From Saprospiraceae bacterium (GTDB taxonomy: Bacteria; Bacteroidota; Bacteroidia; Chitinophagales; Saprospiraceae): DNA of 39,511 nucleotides. The stretch spans positions 1 through 39,511 of the forward strand of contig JAEUUU010000106.1 in the NCBI GenBank assembly GCA_016787345.1, in the 5' to 3' direction. Shown here one piece after another: positions 18,646 to 28,216 of this stretch. A model generated the notes under the pieces. The model was given only the letters and a program-made list of their open reading frames with translations, had not been told where the DNA came from and did not search any database. A program made the translations under genes and the position numbers. How positions within the stretch are numbered: the first letter of the stretch is position 1; each line of letters begins with the position of its first letter.

Positions 18646-19650
18646 ATGGAAATTTCGTCCGAGCTCCGCCAATTGCTGATCATTCCGCAAAACGTGGCCA
18701 TTTTCTCCCACCGCAATCCCGACGGCGATGCCATCGGCAGCTCGCTGGCACTGCGGCACTACCTCGAACAATACGGCCATACCGTTCACGTCCTTTTTCC
18801 TTCCGAATACCCGGAAGAACTGGAATTCCTGCCCGGCGCCGAGGAAATCCTGATCTGGGACATTCACACCGAAGAGTGCAAACACGTTTTGCAACAAAAA
18901 AACGTGTTCTTTTTCCTCGATTTCAACTCGCTGAGCCGGATCGATAAAATGGGCGACTTTGTCAAAAACCTGCCCGGCAAACGAATCCTGATTGACCACC
19001 ACCTGTACCCCGAACCCATTGCCGAGCATACCTTCTCCGAACCCGAAGCCAGCAGCACCTGCGAACTGGTCTACCGCTTCATCGATGCCATGGGCGACTC
19101 CGTGCGGGTCAATCCCAAAGTCGGCGAATGTATTTACACCGGTATTGTGACCGACACCGGCTCGTTCCGCCACGCCACCAACCCCAGGGTTTTTCGCATC
19201 GTGGCCGACCTGATCGATCGCGGCATGGACGATACGGCCGTGCAGGACAGTATTTTTAATTCCCAAAAAGAAAAAAACCTGCGCCTGCTCGGGCACTGCC
19301 TGGCCAACCGCATGGAATACTGGCCGGAATTGCGCACCGCCCTCATCTGGCTGTCGAAAAAAGATTACGAACAGTTCAGCATTCAGCGCGGCGATACCGA
19401 GGGCATCGTCAATTACCTGCTGACCATCAAAGACGTGAAAATGGCGGCTTTTATCCACAACCAGCCAACCATCGTCAAACTCAGCCTGCGCTCCAAAGGC
19501 GATCTCGACGTACAGGAAATTTGCCGCAAACACTTCAACGGCGGCGGCCATAAAAATGCCGCGGGCGCCTTTTCGCACGACAGTCTCAAAGCGACCATTG
19601 AAAAATTCAAAAACCTGCTGCCGGAATACAAGGCAGAATTATTGAAATGA
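18646..19650 (+). CDS. nrnA: DHH-family oligoribonuclease / pAp phosphatase
   Basis: NrnA-type enzymes degrade nano-RNAs from the RNA decay pathway and may dephosphorylate pAp. The start at 18646 (MEISSELRQLL) gives 334 residues, close to the usual ~320. DHH motif residues are visible: H22-x-N24-x-D26-x-D28 (HRNPDGDAIGSS), FLDFNS, D117-H118-H119 (IDHH), and TDTGSFRHA. The DHHA1 domain ends with the GGGH motif at 299-302 (GGGHKNAAGA). All metal ligands appear intact. It overlaps the following FKBP gene by four bases (ATGA), so they are translationally coupled. Confidence 0.92.
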   Translation: MEISSELRQLLIIPQNVAIFSHRNPDGDAIGSSLALRHYLEQYGHTVHVLFPSEYPEELEFLPGAEEILIWDIHTEECKHVLQQKNVFFFLDFNSLSRIDKMGDFVKNLPGKRILIDHHLYPEPIAEHTFSEPEASSTCELVYRFIDAMGDSVRVNPKVGECIYTGIVTDTGSFRHATNPRVFRIVADLIDRGMDDTAVQDSIFNSQKEKNLRLLGHCLANRMEYWPELRTALIWLSKKDYEQFSIQRGDTEGIVNYLLTIKDVKMAAFIHNQPTIVKLSLRSKGDLDVQEICRKHFNGGGHKNAAGAFSHDSLKATIEKFKNLLPEYKAELLK

Positions 19651-20522
19651 ACCATTTTCGCGGCCTTTTGCTGGTTTTTATGGCTGTTCTGACGCTAAGT
19701 AGCCCTGCCGATGCACAACAGGACACCCTGCGCACAGAGCACGGATTTTTGTTCGTCAACCACACCCAACGGCAAGGCGATTATCCCAAAGCCGAAGACT
19801 ATGTGATAGTACGGGTGGAAACCTGGCTGGGCGACACCTTGCTGTCGAGCACCAGTGCCATGGGCGGTTCGCGCGAGATTCAAATACCCACCCCCGAGCG
19901 GATGCCAAAACGAGTGCCGCCGTTTTTCGACGCCATCGTCCTGATGACGCGCGGCGACAGCGCCACGGTGCTGCAACCCGTCGACAGTCTGATCCGGAAA
20001 CTGACCCCGCAACGCTTCCATGATGAAAAATACCTGCGTTTTGATATCGTTCTGCTCGATTTTATGAGTGCAGCAGAACGGGACCGGAAAAAACAGGAGG
20101 AAACTGCTGTTATGGAAAAACGCCTGACCGAGGTGGAAGCGCAAACCCAACAACTGGCCAAAGATTTTAAAAAAGGTAAATTGAAGGATCAATTGGAAAA
20201 AACCCGATCCGGACTTCAGTATATCGTACACGAACCCGGCACGGGCCCTTTAATTGCAAAGGGCGACAATGTCAGCGTGCATTATTATGGCTGCCTGATG
20301 AATGGAGAAAAATTCGACGAGTCTTTCTCCCCCAATATGCCGCTGCCCTTTGTCGCAGGTGAAGGCCAGATGATCGCCGGCTTCGACGAAGGCGTTCTGC
20401 TGCTTCGCCACGGCGCCCGGGCAACCCTGTTTCTGCCCGCCAGGTTGGCCTATGGCCAGGAAGGAGCGGGAGATGTTATTCCGCCCAATTCAGACCTGAT
20501 CTTTTACATAGAAATTCAATAA
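19647..20522 (+). CDS. Secreted two-domain FKBP-type peptidyl-prolyl isomerase
   Basis: A 291-residue envelope protein that should catalyse cis-trans isomerisation of X-Pro bonds in exported proteins. It has a signal peptide (MNHFRGLLLVFMAVLTLSSPADAQ), an N-terminal domain of about 115 residues shared with its two neighbours (GFLFVNHT, VETWLGDTLLSS, LMTRGDSATV), a charged linker helix (about 140-185), and a C-terminal FKBP domain. The FKBP domain shows VSVHYYG, GEKFDES, MIAGFDEG and LAYGQEG, so the proline-binding pocket looks complete. It overlaps nrnA by 4 bp. Flavobacterial GldI is a related lipoprotein, but this protein has no lipobox. Confidence 0.9.
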   Translation: MNHFRGLLLVFMAVLTLSSPADAQQDTLRTEHGFLFVNHTQRQGDYPKAEDYVIVRVETWLGDTLLSSTSAMGGSREIQIPTPERMPKRVPPFFDAIVLMTRGDSATVLQPVDSLIRKLTPQRFHDEKYLRFDIVLLDFMSAAERDRKKQEETAVMEKRLTEVEAQTQQLAKDFKKGKLKDQLEKTRSGLQYIVHEPGTGPLIAKGDNVSVHYYGCLMNGEKFDESFSPNMPLPFVAGEGQMIAGFDEGVLLLRHGARATLFLPARLAYGQEGAGDVIPPNSDLIFYIEIQ

Positions 20523-20527
20523 CTGCT

Positions 20528-21124
20528 GTGATGATGAAACACCTTTTGGTTCTCCTCCTCTCCGGTCTTGCCCTGAGCCAGATGGCCTGCGGCGGCCAGT
20601 CGCCCAAAAACCAGACTGCCCCCGAAACCACGGCGGAAACACCGGCGGTCAAAGCGCCGCTTGCCGCCAGCGGCGAACCCACGGAAATGAATATCGGCGA
20701 CGTCCGTATCGTCAATTACACCAACGGCGGCGGTCGCAAGCCCAAGGAAACGGAAGTGGCAGTCGCCTATGTCGAAAACTGGGTGGCCGACACCCTGCTT
20801 GCCAGCAGCCGGATCAAATTCGGCGGCCCGCTCAACGTACCCATGAAACCGATCAAAGACCCCTCCGAAGGCGCCCTTCATTTTGCGCTGATGACGATGG
20901 GTATCGGCGACAGCGTCGTGGTGTATCGCCCGATCGACAAAGGTATTCGCAGGGTACTTTCACCTAAATATGCCAAAGAAACCATGATGCACGCCCATAT
21001 CGTGCTGGTCGACCTCAAAGATCCCAAAGATATTCCTGACCTTCAGGAGCAAATGAAAGCAGCGCCCGGAGGCCAGGCGCCTGCTTATATCCCTCCCAGC
21101 ACGCCGACACAGAAAAAACAATAG
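20528..21124 (+). CDS. Lipoprotein paralogue lacking the FKBP catalytic domain
   Basis: A 198-residue lipoprotein (lipobox LSQMAC, Cys at about residue 21) aligned by eye with the N-terminal domain of both neighbouring FKBPs: IVNYTNGGG, VENWVADTLLASS, LMTMGIGDSVVVYRPIDKGIRR, HIVLVDLKD. It then ends in a short Pro/Gly/Gln-rich tail where the others have a linker and PPIase domain. It thus appears to be a paralogue that lost, or never had, the catalytic part. The start could be 20528, 20531 or 20534 (three ATGs in a row). It begins 5 bp after the previous stop. Confidence 0.87.
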   Translation: MMMKHLLVLLLSGLALSQMACGGQSPKNQTAPETTAETPAVKAPLAASGEPTEMNIGDVRIVNYTNGGGRKPKETEVAVAYVENWVADTLLASSRIKFGGPLNVPMKPIKDPSEGALHFALMTMGIGDSVVVYRPIDKGIRRVLSPKYAKETMMHAHIVLVDLKDPKDIPDLQEQMKAAPGGQAPAYIPPSTPTQKKQ

Positions 21125-21173
21125 GCCGGCGCCGCATCGTTCCAACTTTCCATTCGATAATTCTATAACTCAC

Positions 21174-22058
21174 ATGCGTAATTTACTTTTTTTCATTCTC
21201 TTCGGAGGAATCCTGATGAGCCAGATCGCCTGCAACCAGGGCGGCAACGGCATTAAGACCCGCCATGGCCACATGTTCACCAACCATACCAACGGCAGCG
21301 GCCCCAAAGCCCAGTCCGGTGAACTGGTCACCGTCAACGTCTACACCTGGCTGAACGACTCGCTGATCAGCAGCACCGTCCGCGATATGGGCGGCGCGCG
21401 CGAAGTCATGCTCCCCGATACCGCGCAACTCAACGAACGCGCCCCGGCCGTTTTCGACGCTCTTTTTATGATGACAAAAGGCGATAGCGCCACGCTCATC
21501 CAGAAAGTCGACTCCGTCATGGCCCGCGCCATCCCGAAAGAACTCGGCGATGTAAAAGAAATCCGCTACGAAATCGTCATGGTCGACCTGGTCGACAAAA
21601 CTGGCGTTCAGAAAAAAATGGAGGAAGAGCAGAAAAAAGCCGAAGAAGCCCGCGTGCTCGGCGTGGAAGTGGAGAAAAATCTTCGCGCCAGCCTCGCCGA
21701 CTACAAAGCGAAAAAACTCGGCGCCAAACTGCAAAAAACAGCTTCCGGCCTCGAATACATCATTCATGAAAAAGGCAACGGCGCTCCCCTCCAAAAAGGC
21801 GAAACCGTACCCACCAACTACCTGGGCATGTTCCAGAAAGATGGCGAGATTTTCGACGGCTCTTACGACCGCGGCGGCGCCGTACCCTTCCAGGTTGGCG
21901 GCATGATTCCTGGTTTCGACGAAGGTCTGTTGCTGCTCAACCACGGTGCAAAAGCCACCTTCTTCATCCCCTGGAACCTGGCCTACGGCGAGCAAGGCAT
22001 GCCGGGCAGCCCGATCGGCCCGAAAGCCGATCTCGCTTTCTACGTTGAAGTAGAATAA
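21174..22058 (+). CDS. FKBP-type peptidyl-prolyl isomerase lipoprotein
   Basis: A 294-residue lipoprotein (lipobox MSQIAC, Cys about residue 20). It has the same architecture as the first FKBP of the operon: N-terminal domain (MFTNHTNGSG, VYTWLNDSLISST, MMTKGDSATL), a Lys/Glu-rich linker predicted to be a coiled coil (about 140-180), and a C-terminal FKBP domain with EIFDGSYD, MIPGFDEG and LAYGEQG. The pocket motifs are intact. It lies 49 bp after the truncated paralogue and is last in the nrnA operon; a 32-bp-arm palindrome follows it. Confidence 0.9.
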   Translation: MRNLLFFILFGGILMSQIACNQGGNGIKTRHGHMFTNHTNGSGPKAQSGELVTVNVYTWLNDSLISSTVRDMGGAREVMLPDTAQLNERAPAVFDALFMMTKGDSATLIQKVDSVMARAIPKELGDVKEIRYEIVMVDLVDKTGVQKKMEEEQKKAEEARVLGVEVEKNLRASLADYKAKKLGAKLQKTASGLEYIIHEKGNGAPLQKGETVPTNYLGMFQKDGEIFDGSYDRGGAVPFQVGGMIPGFDEGLLLLNHGAKATFFIPWNLAYGEQGMPGSPIGPKADLAFYVEVE

Positions 22059-22070
22059 GCGAGCAGCGGG

Positions 22071-22146
22071 TTATTTCACGCCAAGACGCAAAGCGCGCAA
22101 AGCACCAATTCAAACTTTGCGCGCTTTGCGTCTTGGCGTGAAATAA
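22071..22146. terminator. Perfect 32-bp-arm palindrome after the FKBP operon
   Basis: Left arm 22071-22102 and right arm 22115-22146 are exact reverse complements around a 12-nt loop. Arm words (ACGCAAAGCGCGCAAAG) resemble the repeat family seen after enolase. Placed 12 bp after the FKBP stop, it probably ends the operon's transcript; there is no long U-tract. Confidence 0.7.
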
Positions 22147-22297
22147 ACAGGCATTATAGCCACACAAAGGGCGCAAAGGAAATTGACACTCCAGCGACCG
22201 CTAAATGAACTTTTTTGCCCGCCCCTTTATTTACCAGCCATATTATCACACTATCTTAAACTGCCTGCAAAACGGCAGATCCCATCCGTTTCCAACC

Positions 22298-23408
22298 ATG
22301 ACGATCGAACAGTTAAAAGATCTGAAAGACAAGTTGGCGGTCCTCAGGAGGTATCTTTGACGTGGACAACCGAGTCCGCGAAATTGAAGACCTGAGCACC
22401 GAAACCCTTTCTCCCAGTTTCTGGAACGACCCCAAACGCGCCGAAGGCATTCAGCGCAAAATTGGCCTCAACAAAAAATGGGTCGACGAATACAATGTGC
22501 TCGCCCGCGAAGTCGACGACCTCGAAGGCCTCTTCGAGTTCCAGAAAGAAGGCCTCAGCACCGAAGAAGAAGTTGAAGCCCAATACCGCAAAACTTCCGA
22601 GCTGCTGGCCGACGCCGAATTCCGCAGTACCCTCAACAAAAAAGAAGACGCCATGAACGCCGTGCTCCAGATTAACGCAGGAGCAGGCGGCACCGAAGCT
22701 TGCGACTGGGCATCCATGCTCCTGCGCATGTATCGAATGTGGGCCGACAAAAACGGCTTCAAAGTCAACGACATCTTCGAACAGGACGGCGACGCGGCCG
22801 GCATCAAATCAGCGAGTATCGAAATCGTGGGCGATTACGCCTACGGCTGGCTCAAAGGCGAAAATGGTGTGCACCGCCTCGTGCGGGTCAGCCCATTCAA
22901 TGCCCAGGGCAAACGCCAGACCTCTTTCTCCTCCGTGTTTGTGTACCCGCTCGTGGAAGACGACGATATCGAGATCGTCGTCAGCCCCGACGACGTGCGG
23001 TGGGACGTATTCCGCGCCTCCGGCGCGGGTGGCCAGCACGTCAACCGGACGGAGTCGGCCGTGCGCGTCACACACATCCCGACGGGTATCGTCGCCGAAT
23101 GTCAGCAGGATCGCAGCCAGCACCGCAACCGCGAAATTGCCATGACCCTGCTCAAAAGCCGCCTCCACCAACTCGAAATGCGCAAACGCGAGGAGGAAAA
23201 AGCCAAGGTGGAAGCCGGCAAAAACAAGATCGAATGGGGCAGCCAAATCCGATCTTACGTACTCGACGACCGCTGGGTCAAAGACCTCCGCACCGGCCAT
23301 AAAGTGCACAACCCCGACGCCGTACTCGATGGCGACCTCCAGAATTTCCTCAAAGCCTATCTGATGTGGGAAAGCAACCCGACGGAGGTGGAAGCGGAGG
23401 AGGATTAG
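22298..23408 (+). CDS. prfB: Peptide chain release factor 2, with programmed +1 frameshift
   Basis: RF2 reads UAA and UGA stops and triggers peptide release. Translation starts at ATG 22298 and meets an in-frame TGA (22358-22360) after 20 codons. The ribosome must shift +1 at CTT-TGA-C, preceded by the internal Shine-Dalgarno AGGAGG (22346-22351), so the coding sequence is 22298-22357 joined to 22359-23408, 369 residues. This is the classic RF2 autoregulation: low RF2 favours the shift. Downstream features are the SPF anticodon-like motif (VSPFNAQ), the GGQ catalytic motif in SGAGGQHVNRTESAV, and the RSYVLDD-x-x-VKDLRTG end. It is not a pseudogene. Confidence 0.97.
22346..22361 (+). promoter_or_regulatory. 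RF2 programmed frameshift site
   Basis: AGGAGGTATCTTTGAC: an internal Shine-Dalgarno, then the slippery CUU codon and a UGA followed by C, with the three-base spacing seen in E. coli prfB. It makes RF2 synthesis respond to RF2 level. Confidence 0.95.
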
Positions 23409-23419
23409 TTCATTCCATA

Positions 23420-23453
23420 AAGAAGAGGCTGCGCGGATGCGCAGCCTCTTCTT
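23420..23453 (+). terminator. prfB terminator hairpin
   Basis: A perfect 15-bp stem (AAGAAGAGGCTGCGC and its complement) with a GGAT loop, 12 bp after the prfB stop, followed by a weak T-rich stretch. The stem is A/T-rich at its base, so it may also serve as a terminator in the other direction. The 150 bp between it and the next gene hold nothing recognisable. Confidence 0.75.
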
Positions 23454-23597
23454 ATTTGACAGATGAAGACAACACCAACCTGACCATATTTCGTCATCGC
23501 AGCCGTAATGCAGGCCATAGGACCCGTGGCCGTCCAGATAACCGCTTTGTCATCGGGAGGTGAACCCAGTGTTCATAACGATCTGCTGCCTGACGAC

Positions 23598-25667
23598 TCA
23601 ACGCGGACAAGGTTTCGGATCATTATCATCGCAATCCTCAAAACTCAGCAGCCCGTCTCCGTCGCGGTCTTTATAAAAATAGGTTTTTGCCAGGTTAAAT
23701 GCGCCTGCACCAACTTCGTCGCCGATCAAACGACCGGGAATATCGTCGAAAGGTGCGTTGAGTCCCGCCCACACCCGCGACAAACTGGCCTGATCGGCAG
23801 CATCGCGGTAAGTAGCCCATTGCAGGGTGATGTCCACGGTCGGGCCTTGTTCGAGGCGAAGGAAGCCATTATTGGCGTACACTTTGTACTCGCCCAGGCC
23901 GCCCGGGAAATATTCGTCGCCCGTCAGTAATGCCAGCACTTCCGCCGCCGCATGGGAAAAAGCGGCGTGCGCGGAAACAAAGCCGCCGTATGGCGGACTT
24001 ACGTAGGTTTTCGGCTGGTAAGGCAACCAGTTTTCGGCCAAAATCCAACCTCGTTTTGCCGTTTCGACAGGCGTGGGGGCATCCGCCAGAGAGAACGGAC
24101 CTGCCCAGGCCTTGATTTTGATTTTCCCGACATGCTCGTCGGAAGAGCCCGCCAGCAGATCGCCTTTTTTCACCAGTTCCACCCGGCCGGGCAGCAGCGG
24201 AATACCCGCCGGGTGGTACGACGGCAAGCGCGAGTCGGTACTTTGACCGAGTTGTGCCAGGTAGCGCAGTGCCGTGACGGGCCGCGCGCTTTCGTACCAG
24301 CTTTTCAGCCCCCAGGCGGCAATCGCCGCGTCGTGCAGGGCGGCGCCCAGTACGAAGTAAGCTTTCACATCCCACTCCAGGGCATTCATGGGGTCACCTT
24401 TGCCATTGAACTTTTTGACCAAACCCGGCTGGTCGACGACATAGTTGAGCAGCGACAACCAATGCCCCGACGGCGTTTCGGCATCGGGGCCTTCGGCCCA
24501 GTACTGGATTGCAGTACGGATAAAATCGCCGCGCGGTACGAATTGTGGTGCATAAGTTTGTCCGGTTCGCGGATTAAGGTCGTAGCCGGCGCCCGGGTCG
24601 CGGCCGGTTTCGAGGTCGTAAAAAGCGGGCAATTCGGCCAGATTAGCAGGATATGCCCGTATTTGGCCCATGCTTTTGGGCGATACGTCCCACATCACGC
24701 CGTCGGCGGGATCGAGCAGGGCCGACCAGGCTGCCACCAGTGCGAAATTCCATTGATAGTCACGCGAGGCCGAGGTATCAAGCCGCGGGAAAAAATTACT
24801 GCCGGGGTCGTGATACAGCCAATAATCGCGTTTATTGCGGCTGTAGACGATCAGACCGCCTCTGGTACCGAGGGCAAACGGCTTGACCTTTCCCCAGGCA
24901 ATTCCCTGAAAAGTTTGAGTATTCGTGATCCGGCGCCCGTTCGGGTCGAGCGAATCGATCATATAGGAAGCTGCTTTCCCACCACACCGGCATTCATACA
25001 TGGGGTAGCCGTCGAGGCCTATGGCGCGTTTCAATTGAAGCGGTTGCCAGCGATTGGGATCATGCAAGGGGCCCGTGCCAGGTTCTGTCACTGCAAGGGG
25101 TGGGTTGGCGGGCACGAAATAGGGCGTTTCGTAATGGCCGGCTTCGTTTGCGCCGTCTTGTTGCGCCATTAACAAGACGCATTGAGCGATATAGTTGCCC
25201 AGGGCTGCCGGAGAGCCGGAAGGATAGTCGATCGAGTTGTTCCGGAAATCGTAGCCGTGTTTTTGCATGATTTCGCGACAGCGGTATGCAACGCCGGCGC
25301 TTTGGGGCGACTGTGCAAAGCGGGCGGTCAGGAGTCGGAATGCGGCGAAACTGATGGCTTCTGCACGTGCTGCTTCCACGTCGTCGGGCGCCGGAATTCC
25401 GCTGTATTTGCAGGAAAACCGCCCCACAGTTTTACCGAGCAAATAAGTATCGGCTTCTTTGTCGTAAGCAGCCCAGGCATCGTAGAGGGCAATGGAAAAA
25501 TGAAAAAGGGTGCGTGCCTGTACATGCGGTTGGGCTAAGTCCTCCTCCATGGATAATACCAGCACTTCGCTCCATTCACGCGCGATGGAGTGCTGGGCGT
25601 GGAGCGGGAGGGCAAAGTGCAGGACAAAAACAAGTGCGATGAGTCGCAGGTCTGGTAGGTAGCGCAT
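23598..25667 (-). CDS. Vanadium-haloperoxidase/PAP2-like secreted protein with altered active site
   Basis: A 689-residue secreted protein (signal peptide to about residue 24, LHAQ). Its C-terminal half has the vanadium-dependent haloperoxidase/PAP2 fold signatures: K455-x6-R462-P463 (KSWYESARP), S565-A-H567 in FVSAHAAFSHA, and R631-x5-x-x3-D641. At the third motif (SRVWAGLNAPFDD) residue 637 is Asn (codon AAC), where the family has the His that bonds vanadate or forms the phospho-intermediate. It ends with a calcium-loop-like DRDGDGLLSFEDCDDND and Cys-Pro-Arg, without the T9SS sorting domain often fused in relatives. Standing alone on the minus strand, it may have lost peroxidase activity or changed chemistry. 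Confidence 0.85.
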   Translation of the reverse strand: MRYLPDLRLIALVFVLHFALPLHAQHSIAREWSEVLVLSMEEDLAQPHVQARTLFHFSIALYDAWAAYDKEADTYLLGKTVGRFSCKYSGIPAPDDVEAARAEAISFAAFRLLTARFAQSPQSAGVAYRCREIMQKHGYDFRNNSIDYPSGSPAALGNYIAQCVLLMAQQDGANEAGHYETPYFVPANPPLAVTEPGTGPLHDPNRWQPLQLKRAIGLDGYPMYECRCGGKAASYMIDSLDPNGRRITNTQTFQGIAWGKVKPFALGTRGGLIVYSRNKRDYWLYHDPGSNFFPRLDTSASRDYQWNFALVAAWSALLDPADGVMWDVSPKSMGQIRAYPANLAELPAFYDLETGRDPGAGYDLNPRTGQTYAPQFVPRGDFIRTAIQYWAEGPDAETPSGHWLSLLNYVVDQPGLVKKFNGKGDPMNALEWDVKAYFVLGAALHDAAIAAWGLKSWYESARPVTALRYLAQLGQSTDSRLPSYHPAGIPLLPGRVELVKKGDLLAGSSDEHVGKIKIKAWAGPFSLADAPTPVETAKRGWILAENWLPYQPKTYVSPPYGGFVSAHAAFSHAAAEVLALLTGDEYFPGGLGEYKVYANNGFLRLEQGPTVDITLQWATYRDAADQASLSRVWAGLNAPFDDIPGRLIGDEVGAGAFNLAKTYFYKDRDGDGLLSFEDCDDNDPKPCPR

Positions 25668-25737
25668 ATTCCGAATTGCGGGTCTTTTTCACAAAAATAA
25701 GGGAGGAAGTTGCCCGCTTCACACTTTCTCCGGACAC

Positions 25738-25773
25738 AAAAAAATCCCGCTCTCCAACAATCGGAAAGCGGGA
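25738..25773 (-). terminator. fusA rho-independent terminator
   Basis: On the minus strand an 11-bp imperfect stem (TCCCGCTTTCC / GGAGAGCGGGA) with a 7-nt loop is followed by A plus seven T, about 60 bp past the fusA stop. Confidence 0.82.
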
Positions 25774-25782
25774 CTTATCAGC

Positions 25783-25813
25783 ACCCTTACAGGGTTTTAA
25801 ACCCTGTAAGGGT
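25783..25813. repeat. 31-bp palindrome (ACCCTTACAGGGTTT)
   Basis: Two 15-bp arms, ACCCTTACAGGGTTT and its exact complement, around a single central T. It lies between the fusA stop and its terminator hairpin. The arm sequence is very regular and could be a dispersed palindromic repeat; a related ACAGGGT word occurs near rpsL. Confidence 0.75.
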
Positions 25814-25831
25814 TAGGAATGGCAGTAAAAC

Positions 25832-27967
25832 TTATGCTTTCACCGTGCCTTTTGCCTTGGCGATCACCTGCTCGGCGACGTTGGTCGGCGCGGCGGCGTA
25901 GTGGCTGAATTCCATGGTGGAAGCAGCGCGGCCCGAGGTGAGGGTACGGAGTTGGGTCACGTAGCCAAACATTTCGGCGAGCGGAACTTCGGCCTGGATA
26001 GCAACAGCGCCACCGATACGGGTTTCCTGGCCTTTCGGCAGGCCGCGGCGGCGGTTCAAGTCGCCGATCACCGGACCGACGTACTCTTCGGGCGTTACGA
26101 TTTCCAGTTTCATGATCGGCTCCATGATCTGCGGTTTGCACTTCGGAGCAGCTTCGCGGAAGCCTTCTTTGGCGCAAAGTTCGAAAGCGATCGGCTTGGA
26201 GTCGACGGCGTGCATGCCACCGTCAACCACGCGCACTTTCATCGAATCGATGTTGTAACCGGCCAGAATACCGTTGCTCATCATTTGGTTGAAACCATCG
26301 ACGATGGGCTTCTGGTAGTTCTTGTCGATCGCGCCGCCCACAATACCCCACTCGAACTGGAGTTTTTTCTTGCCGCTTTTGAAGTCGTCGCTTTGCAGGA
26401 ATTCCTCGTCGGCAGGGCCGAGTTCGAATTCCATTTCAGCGAAGAGACCCGAGCCACCGGTTTGTTTTTTCAAACGCTCGCGGTGCGACACTTTGGTCGT
26501 CAGTGCCTCTTTGTAGTTGACCTGCGGAGCACCCTGGTTGCACTCGACTTTGAACTCGCGACGCAGACGGTCGACGATGATTTCGAGGTGCAACTCACCC
26601 ATACCGGAGATGACGGTCTGGTTGGTTTCTTCGTCGTAGCGTACGCGGAAGGTCGGATCTTCTTCGGCCAGCTTGTTGAGGGCCATGCCGAGTTTGTCGA
26701 GGTCTTTCTGCGTTTTGGGTTCTACGGCCAGACCGATAACCGGCTCGGGGAACACCATACTTTCGAGTACGATCGGGTTGTCGACGTCGCAGAGGGTATC
26801 GCCCGTGCGGATGTCTTTGAAACCTACAGCAGCAGCGATATCACCGGCTTCGACTTTATCGATCGGATTCTGCTTGTTGGCGTGCATCTGGTAGAGACGG
26901 CTGATACGCTCTTTATCGCCCGTACGGGTGTTGAGAACATAAGAACCGGCGTCCAGTTTGCCCGAGTAGCAGCGGATGAAGCACAGACGGCCCACGAAGG
27001 GGTCGGTAGCAATTTTAAAGGCCAGCGCGGCAAAGGGCTCGCTAACGGAGGGTTTGCGGGTGATTTCTGCGTCCGTTTTCGGGTTCGTGCCTTTTACGGC
27101 AGCGATATCGATCGGCGAAGGGAGGTAGTAGCAAACTGCGTCGAGGCAAGCCTGCACGCCTTTGTTTTTGTAGGCCGAGCCGCACATCACCGGCGTCATT
27201 TTCATGTCGCAAACGGCGGCGCGAACAGCGGCGCGCATTTCTTCCACGGTGATGGAATCGGGGTCGTCGAAGAATTTTTCGAGCAGGTTATCGTCGTAAG
27301 AAGCGACTTCTTCGATCAATTTCTGACGGTATTCCAGAACGGTGTCTTTCAGATCGTCGGGGATCGGAATGACGTTGAAGGTCATGCCCTGGTCGGCTTC
27401 GTTCCAGACGATAGCCTGGTTGGTCACGAGGTCGACCACGCCTTTGAATTTATCTTCGGCGCCGATAGGCACCTGGAGCGGTACTGCGTTGGAGCCCAGT
27501 TTGGCTTTCATGTCTTTGACGACCATGAAGAAGTCGGCGCCGGTGCGGTCCATTTTATTGACGAATCCGATACGCGGAACGCGGTAGTTGTCGGCCAGGC
27601 GCCAGTTGGTTTCGGACTGCGGCTCTACGCCGTCGACGGCGGAGAACAGGAACACCAGACCGTCGAGCACACGCAGCGAGCGGTTCACCTCCACCGTAAA
27701 GTCGACGTGGCCGGGGGTATCGATGATGTTGAAGTCGTAGCCTTGGTCTTCGACCGTCCAGACGCATTTGGTGGCAGCGGAAGTAATGGTGATGCCACGC
27801 TCCTGCTCCTGCTCCATCCAGTCCATGGTTGCAGCGCCTTCGTGTACTTCACCGATTTTGTGCGTGACACCCGTGTAATAAAGAATACGCTCCGTAGTGG
27901 TCGTTTTCCCGGCATCAATGTGAGCGGCAATGCCGATGTTGCGGGTAAACCGGAGATCCTTTGACAT
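25832..27967 (-). CDS. fusA: Translation elongation factor G
   Basis: EF-G is the GTPase that translocates tRNAs and mRNA and helps recycle ribosomes. The 711-residue protein has the P-loop [15 protein letters not shown] (residues 16-30), the switch II region [17 protein letters not shown] and the domain IV tip region ([14 protein letters not shown]), all as expected. It is the third gene of the str operon, but lies 291 bp after rpsG rather than close to it, so it may have its own promoter or be controlled separately. A terminator with U-tract follows. Confidence 0.98.
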   Translation of the reverse strand: MSKDLRFTRNIGIAAHIDAGKTTTTERILYYTGVTHKIGEVHEGAATMDWMEQEQERGITITSAATKCVWTVEDQGYDFNIIDTPGHVDFTVEVNRSLRVLDGLVFLFSAVDGVEPQSETNWRLADNYRVPRIGFVNKMDRTGADFFMVVKDMKAKLGSNAVPLQVPIGAEDKFKGVVDLVTNQAIVWNEADQGMTFNVIPIPDDLKDTVLEYRQKLIEEVASYDDNLLEKFFDDPDSITVEEMRAAVRAAVCDMKMTPVMCGSAYKNKGVQACLDAVCYYLPSPIDIAAVKGTNPKTDAEITRKPSVSEPFAALAFKIATDPFVGRLCFIRCYSGKLDAGSYVLNTRTGDKERISRLYQMHANKQNPIDKVEAGDIAAAVGFKDIRTGDTLCDVDNPIVLESMVFPEPVIGLAVEPKTQKDLDKLGMALNKLAEEDPTFRVRYDEETNQTVISGMGELHLEIIVDRLRREFKVECNQGAPQVNYKEALTTKVSHRERLKKQTGGSGLFAEMEFELGPADEEFLQSDDFKSGKKKLQFEWGIVGGAIDKNYQKPIVDGFNQMMSNGILAGYNIDSMKVRVVDGGMHAVDSKPIAFELCAKEGFREAAPKCKPQIMEPIMKLEIVTPEEYVGPVIGDLNRRRGLPKGQETRIGGAVAIQAEVPLAEMFGYVTQLRTLTSGRAASTMEFSHYAAAPTNVAEQVIAKAKGTVKA

Positions 27968-28169
27968 GAGAGTTGAGTGTTGTAGAGTGATGGTAAATTT
28001 TTTACGTCGAGGTTTTCAGGTGTTTCAAAACAATGTATTGCGGCGAAGTTTTAAAATGTCTGCTTGTTGAACATAAATTTCGCGCAATAGCATAACGGTT
28101 TTAAAAAGTTTTGGAAAATCAAAATTGGATTTGAAATTCCCGGAGGCTTTAAAAACCGATACCGCCGGA

Positions 28170-28216
28170 AATTACCCGGCGCGGGTCGTGATAACAGGAC
28201 GCGGCGCCGGGCAATT
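28170..28216 (-). terminator. GC-rich hairpin between rpsG and fusA
   Basis: Arms AATTACCCGGCGC (28170-28182) and GCGCCGGGCAATT (28204-28216) pair with one G-T-type mismatch around a 21-nt loop, about 45 bp after the rpsG stop. A T-run (GGTTTTTAAA on the minus strand) follows some 20 bases later. It could attenuate or end transcription before fusA. The rest of the 291-bp gap is AT-rich without a clear promoter match. Confidence 0.45.

Noticed and set aside
22298-22360. Truncated prfB or frameshift mutation
   Set aside because: The AGGAGG and CTTTGAC signals with correct spacing show programmed frameshifting.
25901-27964. 687-codon open frame opposite fusA
   Set aside because: It mirrors EF-G exactly, lacks any recognisable domain and is a side effect of codon bias in a conserved gene.
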